From contig CAYUYM010000198.1 in the NCBI GenBank assembly GCA_964449305.1, positions 1 through 6,284 of the forward strand: a stretch of 6,284 bases of DNA. The letters run 5' to 3'. This stretch comes from CAYUYM01 sp964449305 (lineage in GTDB: Bacteria > Bacteroidota > Ignavibacteria > SZUA-365 > CAYQST01). A program made the translations under genes and the position numbers. Every line of letters begins with the position of its first letter. Positions within the stretch are counted from its first letter, which is position 1. Positions 1 through 6,251 of this stretch are shown piece by piece. The notes beneath the pieces are model-generated. The model was not told the origin of the DNA. It did no database searches and saw only the letters and a program-made list of their open reading frames with translations.

Positions 1-48
1 TGGAAGGCGGCATCGCTCGACCCCATCGAGGCACTGCGATACGAATAG
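1..48 (+). CDS. ABC transporter permease, MacB/FtsX type (C-terminal end only)
   Basis: The first frame reads WKAASLDPIEALRYE and then a TAG stop at 46-48. A tail of the form A-x-x-x-x-P-I-E-A-L-R-Y-E is highly typical of the C-terminus of MacB/LolC/FtsX-family ABC permeases, where it follows the last transmembrane helix on the cytoplasmic side. Such permeases couple a cytoplasmic ATPase to extrusion or mechanotransmission across the inner membrane, often with a membrane-fusion partner. Only 15 codons are present, so the subfamily, substrate and partners cannot be judged. The next start candidate on the same strand is 84 bp downstream, so co-transcription with the lipoprotein gene is possible. 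The call rests on this short signature alone. Confidence 0.75.
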   Translation, partial: WKAASLDPIEALRYE

Positions 49-83
49 CCGCGCCGCGCGCGACCGTTGTTTTCCCCCCCGCA

Positions 84-125
84 TTCCCGTAGATTCCCCG
101 TGTCAAATGGGTTCACCTACGGGAA
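84..125 (+). promoter_or_regulatory. Inverted repeat/hairpin overlapping the ribosome binding site
   Basis: TTCCCGTAG at 84-92 is the exact reverse complement of CTACGGGAA at 117-125, giving a perfect 9-bp stem with a 24-nt loop. The right arm covers most of the purine-rich GGGAAG (121-126) that precedes the ATG at 133. If transcribed, the stem would hide the ribosome binding site. It could therefore act as a translational switch, as a dyad bound by a regulator, or as a remnant of the 3' end of the upstream permease transcript. No T-run follows the right arm, so a classical intrinsic terminator is unlikely. The stem is read directly from the sequence; its function is inference. Confidence 0.45.
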
Positions 126-126
126 G
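121..126 (+). promoter_or_regulatory. Probable ribosome binding site of the lipoprotein gene
   Basis: GGGAAG ends 6 nt before the ATG at 133 and is the only purine-rich Shine-Dalgarno-like stretch near any in-frame start of the propeller gene. It favours ATG 133 over the TTG at 67 and the GTG at 166. It lies almost wholly inside the right arm of the 9-bp inverted repeat. Confidence 0.45.
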
Positions 127-132
127 CTCTTC

Positions 133-1809
133 ATGTACGCCATTGCACACCTTCCGGGACTCGGGGTGGAGTCCCTCTCCTGCAACGCAGCACAACGTCA
201 GGGGCGTGGCGCGCGCTGGGCCAGTGCCGCCCTGCTGGTCGCGCTTGTGCTGGTCCTGGTGTCATGCGGATCGCACCGGGAGCCCGAGCCGCGGGCGGCT
301 GCCGCGCCGGACACCACCGCACGGACCGCCATTGCACCGATTGATGCGCCCCCCGTCGCCGCCATGCTGGAGCGGCTTCAATGGCGCATCCAGGTGCCGG
401 CGGGCGCGGCGGACACTCTGCCCCCACCCATCATTTTCGGTGATGAGTATCAGGACATTCCCGGTGTGCTCACCTTTCGCGGCAACCACTGCCGGACCGG
501 TGGGGCATGGGGACGCATACCGGTGGTGACCGGAACCTTGGAGATCGTGTGGGACACCAGCATTCCGCAGGATACGGGGCACTGGCGTGGCACGGCGGGA
601 TGGACGGGGCAGCCGGCGATCGTGGAATGGCCTGCACGCATCCGCGAGCACTCGGACATCGCGCCGCCATTCCGGCAGCGGGATGGTTTTCGTGAAGTGA
701 TCCAGGCCTCGCTCAACGGCTGTGTCCACTTCTTCGATCTCGAGACCGGAAGCCCGACGCGCGACCCGATCGGCCCGGGCAATCCCGTGAAGGGATCGGT
801 GTCGGTGGATCCACGCGGACTGCCAATCCTCCACGTGGGGCAGGGCGTGCGCCGGCGTGAGGGCATGGGCTTCCGCCTGTTCAACCTCTTCGACCGCTCC
901 CTTCTGCATTTCCAGGACTGCGCGGATCGCTTCTCCCACCGCGCATGGGGCGGCATGGATGGCTCGGCGCTCTACCATCGCGATGCCGATGTGCTGCTCG
1001 CCGGTGCGGAGAACGGCATGCTCTACATTGTGCGGCTCAACACCCGCGTCTCACCGGATTCCGGCTCGGTGGCGCTCGCCCCCGACGTGTGGAAATACCG
1101 CTACCGCATGCCCGGGCAGACGAAGCAGGGCATCGAGAACTCGGTGGCGGTGTATCGCAACCTCGCCTTCTTCGCCGACAATGGCGGCTGGCTCCAGGCC
1201 TTTGATCTTCTGCATCTGCGGCCGGTGTGGATCCGATCGGTGACCGACGACACCGACGCCTCCATCGTGGTGGACGCCGAGGGCGGCGTGCCCATGCTCT
1301 ACACGGGCTGCGAGGTGGATGCGCAGGGCGACAGCGGCGTGGCATGGATCCGCAAGATGCGCGGCACCGACGGGGCCCTCCTGTGGGAGCAGGCCTGGCC
1401 CTGCCGCACGGTCAGGGGAACGCGGCCGGTCAACGGCGGGCTGCTCGCAACACCTGCGCTGGGCCGTGGTGACACGCGCGGGCTCGTGTTCTTCGCGCTC
1501 GCCCGGCAGGGGAGCCTCACCGGCGGGACGCTCCTCGCGCTCGAGACCACGACAGGTGCCGTGCGTTGGAAGCTCGCGTTGCCGGCCTATCCATGGTCCT
1601 CGCCCACGCTTGTCGTGGACGCGGCGGGCGCGTCGTACCTGGTCCAGGGCACATCGAGCGGGGCGATGCACCTCATCCGTGCGTCAGACGGACGCATCCT
1701 TTCCACCGTTCGTCTCGACACGAACATCGAGGCATCACCGGCGGTGTTCAACGACATGCTCGTGGTGGCGACACGCGGGACGCATCTCTACGGAGTGCGG
1801 ATTCGGTGA
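133..1809 (+). CDS. PQQ-like beta-propeller lipoprotein
   Basis: From ATG 133 the product is 558 aa. Residues 28-45 form a lipoprotein signal: Arg-rich n-region, hydrophobic core ALLVALVLVLVS, and lipobox LVSC with Cys45 as the lipidated residue. A Pro/Ala-rich linker (about 46-80) leads to a propeller with the entry motif FRGN (115-118), GWTGQP (156-161), and blade-like repeats in which a Gly-bearing turn precedes a 'LxAxDxxTGxxxW' strand, at about 193-206, 294-304, 350-366, 464-479, 508-523 and 549-558. These repeats are typical of the PQQ-binding-like (PQQ_2/BamB-like) superfamily, whose members are often scaffolds rather than quinoproteins. It probably sits in the outer membrane facing the periplasm or surface; the partner is unknown. 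The 45-residue pre-Cys region is long: GTG 166 would shorten it to 34 but has no good ribosome binding site, and TTG 67 is also in frame. The fold call is firm, the function unknown. Confidence 0.85.
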   Translation: MYAIAHLPGLGVESLSCNAAQRQGRGARWASAALLVALVLVLVSCGSHREPEPRAAAAPDTTARTAIAPIDAPPVAAMLERLQWRIQVPAGAADTLPPPIIFGDEYQDIPGVLTFRGNHCRTGGAWGRIPVVTGTLEIVWDTSIPQDTGHWRGTAGWTGQPAIVEWPARIREHSDIAPPFRQRDGFREVIQASLNGCVHFFDLETGSPTRDPIGPGNPVKGSVSVDPRGLPILHVGQGVRRREGMGFRLFNLFDRSLLHFQDCADRFSHRAWGGMDGSALYHRDADVLLAGAENGMLYIVRLNTRVSPDSGSVALAPDVWKYRYRMPGQTKQGIENSVAVYRNLAFFADNGGWLQAFDLLHLRPVWIRSVTDDTDASIVVDAEGGVPMLYTGCEVDAQGDSGVAWIRKMRGTDGALLWEQAWPCRTVRGTRPVNGGLLATPALGRGDTRGLVFFALARQGSLTGGTLLALETTTGAVRWKLALPAYPWSSPTLVVDAAGASYLVQGTSSGAMHLIRASDGRILSTVRLDTNIEASPAVFNDMLVVATRGTHLYGVRIR

Positions 1810-1826
1810 CACCGTGATCGCGGTGT
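1809..1826 (+). terminator. Weak hairpin at the end of the propeller gene
   Basis: ACACCG (1809-1814) and CGGTGT (1821-1826) form a perfect 6-bp stem with a 6-nt loop, starting at the last base of the TGA stop codon. No U-tract follows (the next bases are GC-rich), so it is at best a weak or factor-dependent 3' end element. Confidence 0.25.
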
Positions 1827-1905
1827 GCCGGCGGTGCGCTTCTCCCATGCCCATGTCCGACACACGGCCCCATGTGCCGGGCAACCGGGGTGACGTGTGC
1901 GGGAG

Positions 1906-1935
1906 TTTGTTTTGACGGCCGGGGATGCGATTTTG
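1906..1935 (+). promoter_or_regulatory. Possible Bacteroidota-type promoter upstream of the MFS gene
   Basis: Within an otherwise GC-rich gap there is a T-rich island with TTTG at 1906-1909 and a second TTTG at 1932-1935, separated by 22 nt. This resembles the Bacteroidota housekeeping pattern TTTG-(about 19)-TAnnTTTG, but the TA of the downstream element is absent (CG is found). A start near 1942 would give a leader of roughly 58 nt to the ATG at 2000. A TTGAC at 1912-1916 has no convincing sigma-70 -10 partner. Tentative. Confidence 0.2.
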
Positions 1936-1960
1936 TGGCGGTTCACATTTCGTGGCCACA
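1934..1960. promoter_or_regulatory. Short inverted repeat/palindrome in the MFS leader
   Basis: TGTGGC (1934-1939) is matched by its reverse complement GCCACA (1955-1960). The right-hand copy also lies in the perfect 8-bp palindrome GTGGCCAC (1952-1959). The position, about 40-65 bp before the transporter start and next to the possible promoter, would suit an operator or leader hairpin. The repeats are short enough to occur by chance. Confidence 0.2.
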
Positions 1961-1987
1961 CAATCCGCGACATCACCCCCATTCATC

Positions 1988-1995
1988 GAGGCAGG
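1988..1995 (+). promoter_or_regulatory. Ribosome binding site of the MFS transporter
   Basis: GAGGCAGG is a good Shine-Dalgarno match 4-8 nt before the ATG at 2000. It decides the start: the in-frame ATG at 1925 would add 25 residues with no membrane or transporter character and has no comparable site upstream. Confidence 0.65.
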
Positions 1996-1999
1996 TTTC

Positions 2000-3307
2000 A
2001 TGACCGCTGTGGCAGGCATCCTTCATCCAACACGGGCACCGTTCCGCTTCACGCTGCTGTTCTTCGTCAGCATCATCATCTTCGGAAGCTACTTTGCCTA
2101 TGACACGATCGGCGCGCTGACACCCGCGATCATCAAGGGCATGAACATCGATCGCGAGCAGATCGGCATTCTGTACAGCATCTACAGCTGGCCGAACGTG
2201 ATCATGGTGTTCTTCGGCGGCATCCTCATCGATCGCATCGGCACGAAGAAGGCGAGCCTCCTGTTCTCCGCTCTCGTCGTGATCGGGGCGGCGATGGTGG
2301 CCATGGCGCCGAACTTCACCTGGATGGTGATCGGGCGCGCAGTGTTCGGCATCGGCTCCGAATCCCTCGTCGTCTCGCAGAACGCAATCATCGCCCGGTG
2401 GTTCAAGGGCAGGGAGCTGGCTCTCGCCTTCGGGCTCACGCTCACCGTCGGCCGCCTGGGGACGCTCTTCACCTTCAATGCCGCCAACATCATCGCAGAC
2501 AACTTCGGCGGCTACGAGGCGGCGCTCTGGGCCGCAGTGATCCTCTGCGCCGTGTCGCTCGGGTCCAACCTCATCTACGTGATCATGGACCGCATCGGCG
2601 CGGCCAAGCTCCAGCTCTCTGATGCCGAGGCGGGGGACAAGATCGTCTTCTCCGACATCAGGAAGTTCGGTTCGTCATACTGGTTTGTCGTCGCGCTCTG
2701 TGTCACGTTCTATTCCGCCATCTTCCCCTACACCGCCTTTTCCACGGACTTCATCCACGACAAGTGGGGCCTGACGCTGGCGGCCGAGGACAGCGGTGGT
2801 CTCCTTTCATCCGTCATCACGCAGTTCACACACATCTTCGACACGGCGGGCGGCACCACCTCCATCGTGATCTTTGCCTCCATGTTTCTCGCTCCCTTTC
2901 TGGGGCGGCTAGTCGACAAGGTGGGGAAGCGCGGCAGCTTCATGATCATCGGATCGCTCATGCTCGTGCCGTCGTATCTCGTCCTCGGGCTCACCATGGT
3001 GCAGCCGGCAATCCCGATGATTGTCATCGGTCTCGCCTTTTCGCTCGTGCCCGCGGCCATGTGGCCGGCGATTCCGCTCATCGTCCCGAAGGAGCGCATC
3101 GGCACGGCCTATGGTCTCATGACAATGATCCAGAATCTGGGGCTTGCCACCTTCCCCTGGGTGATCGGCATGCTCCGGGACGCATCGCAGAGTTACACTT
3201 CGAGCATGATTGTCTTTGCCTGTCTGGGGCTTGTCGGTTTCGCCTTCGCCCTCCTGCTCAAACGCGCCGACGCACGCGCGGGCGGGCTGCTCGAGAATCG
3301 CAGCTGA
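2000..3307 (+). CDS. MFS transporter, MFSD1-like (possible peptide transporter)
   Basis: The product is 435 aa, normal for the major facilitator superfamily, with about 12 hydrophobic segments: six in residues 16-196, a cytoplasmic loop (197-224), and six in 225-421. MFS motif A occurs twice, GGILIDRIGTKK (73-84) and GRLVDKVGKRG (302-312). Several stretches match what I recall of animal MFSD1: FGSYFAYD (28-35), YSWPNV..FFGG..IDR (62-79), FGIGSESL (116-123), WFKGREL..AFGL (134-146), and in the second half GLAFSLVPAAMWP (344-356) and IGTAYG...IQNLGLA (367-383). Animal MFSD1 is a lysosomal dipeptide uniporter working with an accessory glycoprotein. Glu121 and Arg152 are charged residues inside predicted helices, at positions that appear shared with MFSD1, so they may bind substrate. 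The loop before TM8 (about 249-284) is long. It is 190 bp after the lipoprotein gene and converges on the glycosidase gene. MFS membership is near certain; peptide transport is inferred. Confidence 0.9.
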   Translation: MTAVAGILHPTRAPFRFTLLFFVSIIIFGSYFAYDTIGALTPAIIKGMNIDREQIGILYSIYSWPNVIMVFFGGILIDRIGTKKASLLFSALVVIGAAMVAMAPNFTWMVIGRAVFGIGSESLVVSQNAIIARWFKGRELALAFGLTLTVGRLGTLFTFNAANIIADNFGGYEAALWAAVILCAVSLGSNLIYVIMDRIGAAKLQLSDAEAGDKIVFSDIRKFGSSYWFVVALCVTFYSAIFPYTAFSTDFIHDKWGLTLAAEDSGGLLSSVITQFTHIFDTAGGTTSIVIFASMFLAPFLGRLVDKVGKRGSFMIIGSLMLVPSYLVLGLTMVQPAIPMIVIGLAFSLVPAAMWPAIPLIVPKERIGTAYGLMTMIQNLGLATFPWVIGMLRDASQSYTSSMIVFACLGLVGFAFALLLKRADARAGGLLENRS

Positions 3308-3309
3308 CA

Positions 3310-3320
3310 CCGGCTGCCGG
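3310..3320. terminator. Weak hairpin in the convergent gap
   Basis: CCGG (3310-3313) and CCGG (3317-3320) can pair around a 3-nt loop in the 20-bp space between the two convergent stop codons (3308-3327). There is no T-run on either strand and the stem is only 4 bp. It is the only candidate structure here for ending either transcript, and it is weak. Confidence 0.15.
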
Positions 3321-3327
3321 CCTGGCG

Positions 3328-6228
3328 CTACATTCCTGACGCGACAAGAAGCTTCGTTGTCACACAGCTTCCACCGCGGCGAAGGAGCACGAGATGGACG
3401 CCGGCTGCGAGCTGGGCGGTGCTGATCGCCGTCTGCTGCACCGCTCCCGTCGTGGCCGCGAAGACGCGCCGGATGCAGACACGCCCAAGGTTGTCGAACA
3501 CCGTGCATTCCACAGCACTGCCTGGTGATGCCTCCCAGGTAAGCATCGTCTCCCGCCCCTGCAGCACCGGCTGTGGATGCATGCCGAGCAGACGCAGCCG
3601 TGCCGGATCGGGCACGGGCGGTGTCGATGACTCGATCCAGGTGATTCCCTCCTCGTACCACAGTGAGTCGGTGATTCCCGGCTCTTCGAAGGGCACACGT
3701 GTGCGCCACCCTCGGTTATCGTCGGCAGTGATGTACCACATGATGCCTTCGGCGCTGTCCGGGACGTCGATGGTCACGGAAGTCGGCACGCCGGGAATGA
3801 CCGTGAAGGGCACGGGGATGAACGGGATGCGCTGATGGTACGGAGGGAAGGGGGGAGTGAGCCGGTACCACAGCGTCGCGCCCGTCAGTTGCCAGCCCGC
3901 GTCGAAGGGATCGCCTGTGATGGACACCGGGAAGGTGAGGCTCTGCTGTTTGAATGGCACGAAATGGACCAGTGGTTGGTGCCGGATGTAGGGGGCGTGA
4001 TTCCACGCATATTCGGCGAAGGCATCGAGCGATGTGTAGTCGTCCTGCCAGGTGGTGTACATCATTCCCGCGAATGCCGGCGTGGTGCGTGTCCACTCCT
4101 TCCAGATGCGGATGTCGTCCGCATCGCTGTCGTAGTAGGGCGCCGAGATCTGGCGGAAGCCGCGCGACGCGAAGAAATCGAGGCTGTTCTGCACGATGCC
4201 GCTGCGTCCGTTCCAGTTGACGATGCCGATGTCCTTTGGCAGCAGGTCGGCGGATCCGGCGAGGCTGCCGTTCACCAGGTAGTAGTTCTTTGGGACGGCG
4301 TTGTGGTAATCGTCGAACATGTCGCTCCACACCCAGATGTCGGCGTCCTTGTTGGCCGCGCGGATGATGTCCCGGCACGCGGCCACGTTGGCTGCGAGCA
4401 TGAGTCCCGGCGGGAGGCCGGTGGCCTGATCGCCCGGATCCCAGTTCATTGTGCGAATCTCATCGTGCTGCATGAACCATGTGCGTGGGTGAAGCGCCTG
4501 TTCGAGCAGGGCGAACTCCTGTTCCACGATGCGCATCGTCTTCGGGTCCGACAGGGTGATCATGACCTGGGACCCGTAGATCGTGATCATGTGGCAGTAG
4601 GACACGAGCACGGTGTCCCCGTTGTGCAGGCTGCCGCCTGGCCGCATGTGCAGCGTCGGTGGTGTGTGCCAGTTCTCATACTCGCCGGCATAGGGGATGA
4701 CGCCGAGGCGTGCATCACGCAGCGTGTCGAAATCCACGCCCTCGGTGTACACGATGGCGAGGATGGGGTCCGTCACCGTGAGTGGTGCACCGGTGCGGCG
4801 GATGAGGTTGACGAAGGAGCACTCCTCAAAGAGCAGATCATCCCACCAGATCCGTCCGGCTTTCGCGCCCCAGACGCCGAAGTAGAGCCCGATGGAATCA
4901 GCGCCCAGGGAGTTGAATGTGAAGTCGATCACGCGCCAGCCATTGGTTGTGGCTGGCAGATTGAGGTCGTTGAATGCCAGGCTGTATCCGACGCGGGACA
5001 GCACGGAGATGGTGGCGGCCGAGGCGGGCTGGAGGTTTTCGGTGCGCACCCACCCGCGTACATGGTATTGCGTGAACGGGGTGACGCGCTTCCAGTAACA
5101 CACACGCCCGTTGCCATTGGCCGGATCATGCACGGAGAAATCCTGGAAACGGATGCTCGTCCTGCCGGAGTGGACCACGACAGTGTCGGCCACGCTCATG
5201 GCGCCCGGCTGGTCGATGAAGGTGAAACCGGGGAAGGTGTCGCCATTGCGGAGTTCAAAGCCACCGTTGGGCATGTCGACCAGGGCGTGTGGGATGAGGC
5301 GGGCAGAATCGCCATCGATGACGAAGCGTTGCAATCGCACCGGCAGACCGGAGGCGAGGTTCGGATCGTGCGCAAGAAGGCCGTTGGAGTAGCCGAACGG
5401 CATCACTCCCGGGATGATCTCCATCCCCAGATCCTCGGCATGGTGTTTCAACGCTGCGAGTGAGTCGAAATACCGGCGCGGTTGGGTGGAGAGAATGGAG
5501 AACTTGTAATCGGTGAGATGGACGCCGTTGAGGCGCAATGCCGCGGCGCGGCTCCAGAGTGCCTTTGCTTTTGTGGTGTTGGAAGCGACCAGCAGGTTGG
5601 TGGCCTGGTAGAACCAGCGTTTCGGATGCTCCGGTGCATCAATGATGCGGCAGGCGTTGAGTCCCCACCAGGTGGGCGACGGTCGGATGAGCTGGAGAAA
5701 GGTGTCGATACCATGGTGCAAGCCCTGGGCCGTGCCGCCCATGATGATGACGCGCTGGGGCATCACATCAAGGATGTAGCCATCCGTCTTCGATGAGGGC
5801 AGTCGGGGGTGTTGGTCCCGCGCATCGGCGAGGATGATGTTCAACCACAACGGTTGGGTGGTGGCCAGGAACACGGCGCGTGTGAAGCGCTCGCCCCCCT
5901 GCGCGAGCCGCACGACCATGGTGTCGAGGCCTTTGGCCCGGAGTCCGGCATTGAGTTCCATGGCATGGCCCCAGGCCGGGCGCGATGGATCGAGCACGAT
6001 CGTGTCATCGGATCGCGGGTACCAGACCGCGGAGATCTGCTGGCGCACGTACGCCTCACGGGGGTGGGGACGCAACGAGTCCAGCATCGTCTGGCCGGAC
6101 AACGTGCCGACGACAAGGAGCAGCAGGACGGGGGATGCGATGATTCGCCCGACCGTCCGGGGACGGGGCGAAGCGATGCGTCGCGCGAACGGCGAATGCA
6201 AGACCAAACGTGACGAAGGACGTGTCAT
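3328..6228 (-). CDS. Secreted GH20-like glycoside hydrolase with CBM and T9SS sorting domain
   Basis: The product is 966 aa from ATG 6226-6228. Residues 1-25 are a long Arg-rich n-region and 26-46 a signal peptide (core IIASPVLLLLVVG, likely cleavage after SGQ). Residues 76-182 resemble the non-catalytic N-domain of beta-hexosaminidases (DGYILDV..QRVIIMGGTAQGL..GIDTFLQL). A TIM barrel starts at RWFYQ (204) with LNGVHLTD (233-240). Residues 316-470 look like an inserted CBM4/9-type jelly roll (NGGFE at 321; GRIWWDDLLFEE at 458-469). The barrel resumes to about 760; WFMQHDEIR (584-592) gives Asp589-Glu590, corresponding to the GH20 catalytic DE pair, and WVWSDMFDD (632-640) and YTTWQDDY (724-731) are further acidic/aromatic motifs. 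Residues 763-847 are Fn3-like. Residues 880-966 are a T9SS type A sorting domain (HPQP, VFDNLGR, LAAGVH, TKLLV). Expected to be surface-attached or secreted and to act on an amino-sugar glycan such as chitin or peptidoglycan (inferred). The start has no Shine-Dalgarno; TTG codons 8 and 10 are alternatives. Confidence 0.8.
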   Translation of the reverse strand: MTRPSSRLVLHSPFARRIASPRPRTVGRIIASPVLLLLVVGTLSGQTMLDSLRPHPREAYVRQQISAVWYPRSDDTIVLDPSRPAWGHAMELNAGLRAKGLDTMVVRLAQGGERFTRAVFLATTQPLWLNIILADARDQHPRLPSSKTDGYILDVMPQRVIIMGGTAQGLHHGIDTFLQLIRPSPTWWGLNACRIIDAPEHPKRWFYQATNLLVASNTTKAKALWSRAAALRLNGVHLTDYKFSILSTQPRRYFDSLAALKHHAEDLGMEIIPGVMPFGYSNGLLAHDPNLASGLPVRLQRFVIDGDSARLIPHALVDMPNGGFELRNGDTFPGFTFIDQPGAMSVADTVVVHSGRTSIRFQDFSVHDPANGNGRVCYWKRVTPFTQYHVRGWVRTENLQPASAATISVLSRVGYSLAFNDLNLPATTNGWRVIDFTFNSLGADSIGLYFGVWGAKAGRIWWDDLLFEECSFVNLIRRTGAPLTVTDPILAIVYTEGVDFDTLRDARLGVIPYAGEYENWHTPPTLHMRPGGSLHNGDTVLVSYCHMITIYGSQVMITLSDPKTMRIVEQEFALLEQALHPRTWFMQHDEIRTMNWDPGDQATGLPPGLMLAANVAACRDIIRAANKDADIWVWSDMFDDYHNAVPKNYYLVNGSLAGSADLLPKDIGIVNWNGRSGIVQNSLDFFASRGFRQISAPYYDSDADDIRIWKEWTRTTPAFAGMMYTTWQDDYTSLDAFAEYAWNHAPYIRHQPLVHFVPFKQQSLTFPVSITGDPFDAGWQLTGATLWYRLTPPFPPYHQRIPFIPVPFTVIPGVPTSVTIDVPDSAEGIMWYITADDNRGWRTRVPFEEPGITDSLWYEEGITWIESSTPPVPDPARLRLLGMHPQPVLQGRETMLTWEASPGSAVECTVFDNLGRVCIRRVFAATTGAVQQTAISTAQLAAGVHLVLLRRGGSCVTTKLLVASGM

Positions 6229-6251
6229 ACGAGGATGTGTTCTGGTGGTTG

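Noticed and set aside
262..978. Open frame of 238 codons on the minus strand inside the propeller gene
   Set aside because: Arg/His-rich, no domain or signal; it is antisense to a well-supported lipoprotein gene.
133..1809. Interpretation of the propeller protein as a PQQ-dependent dehydrogenase
   Set aside because: It has a lipoprotein signal and generic PQQ-like blades, but I see neither the vicinal Cys-Cys nor a c-type haem CxxCH motif of true quinoprotein alcohol dehydrogenases, so an enzymatic call is not supported.
1824..1880. Direct repeat TGTGCCGG at 1824-1831 and 1873-1880
   Set aside because: Eight bases in GC-rich sequence can recur by chance, there is no third copy and no link to a promoter or mobile element.
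1847..1915. Possible 22-codon small ORF in the gap before the transporter
   Set aside because: No ribosome binding site and no recognisable peptide feature; it is the tail of a longer out-of-frame shadow of the propeller gene.
2909..3709. Open frame of 266 codons on the minus strand spanning the convergent gap
   Set aside because: It overlaps the end of the transporter gene (antisense) and the glycosidase sorting domain (other frame); composition is typical of a shadow frame.
3835..5463. Open frame of 542 codons on the plus strand, antisense to the glycosidase gene
   Set aside because: It lies fully opposite a gene with clear domains, has no recognisable domain and low-complexity Arg/Val/Gly/His-rich content, and no ribosome binding site was seen. 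It is a by-product of GC-rich codon use on the other strand.
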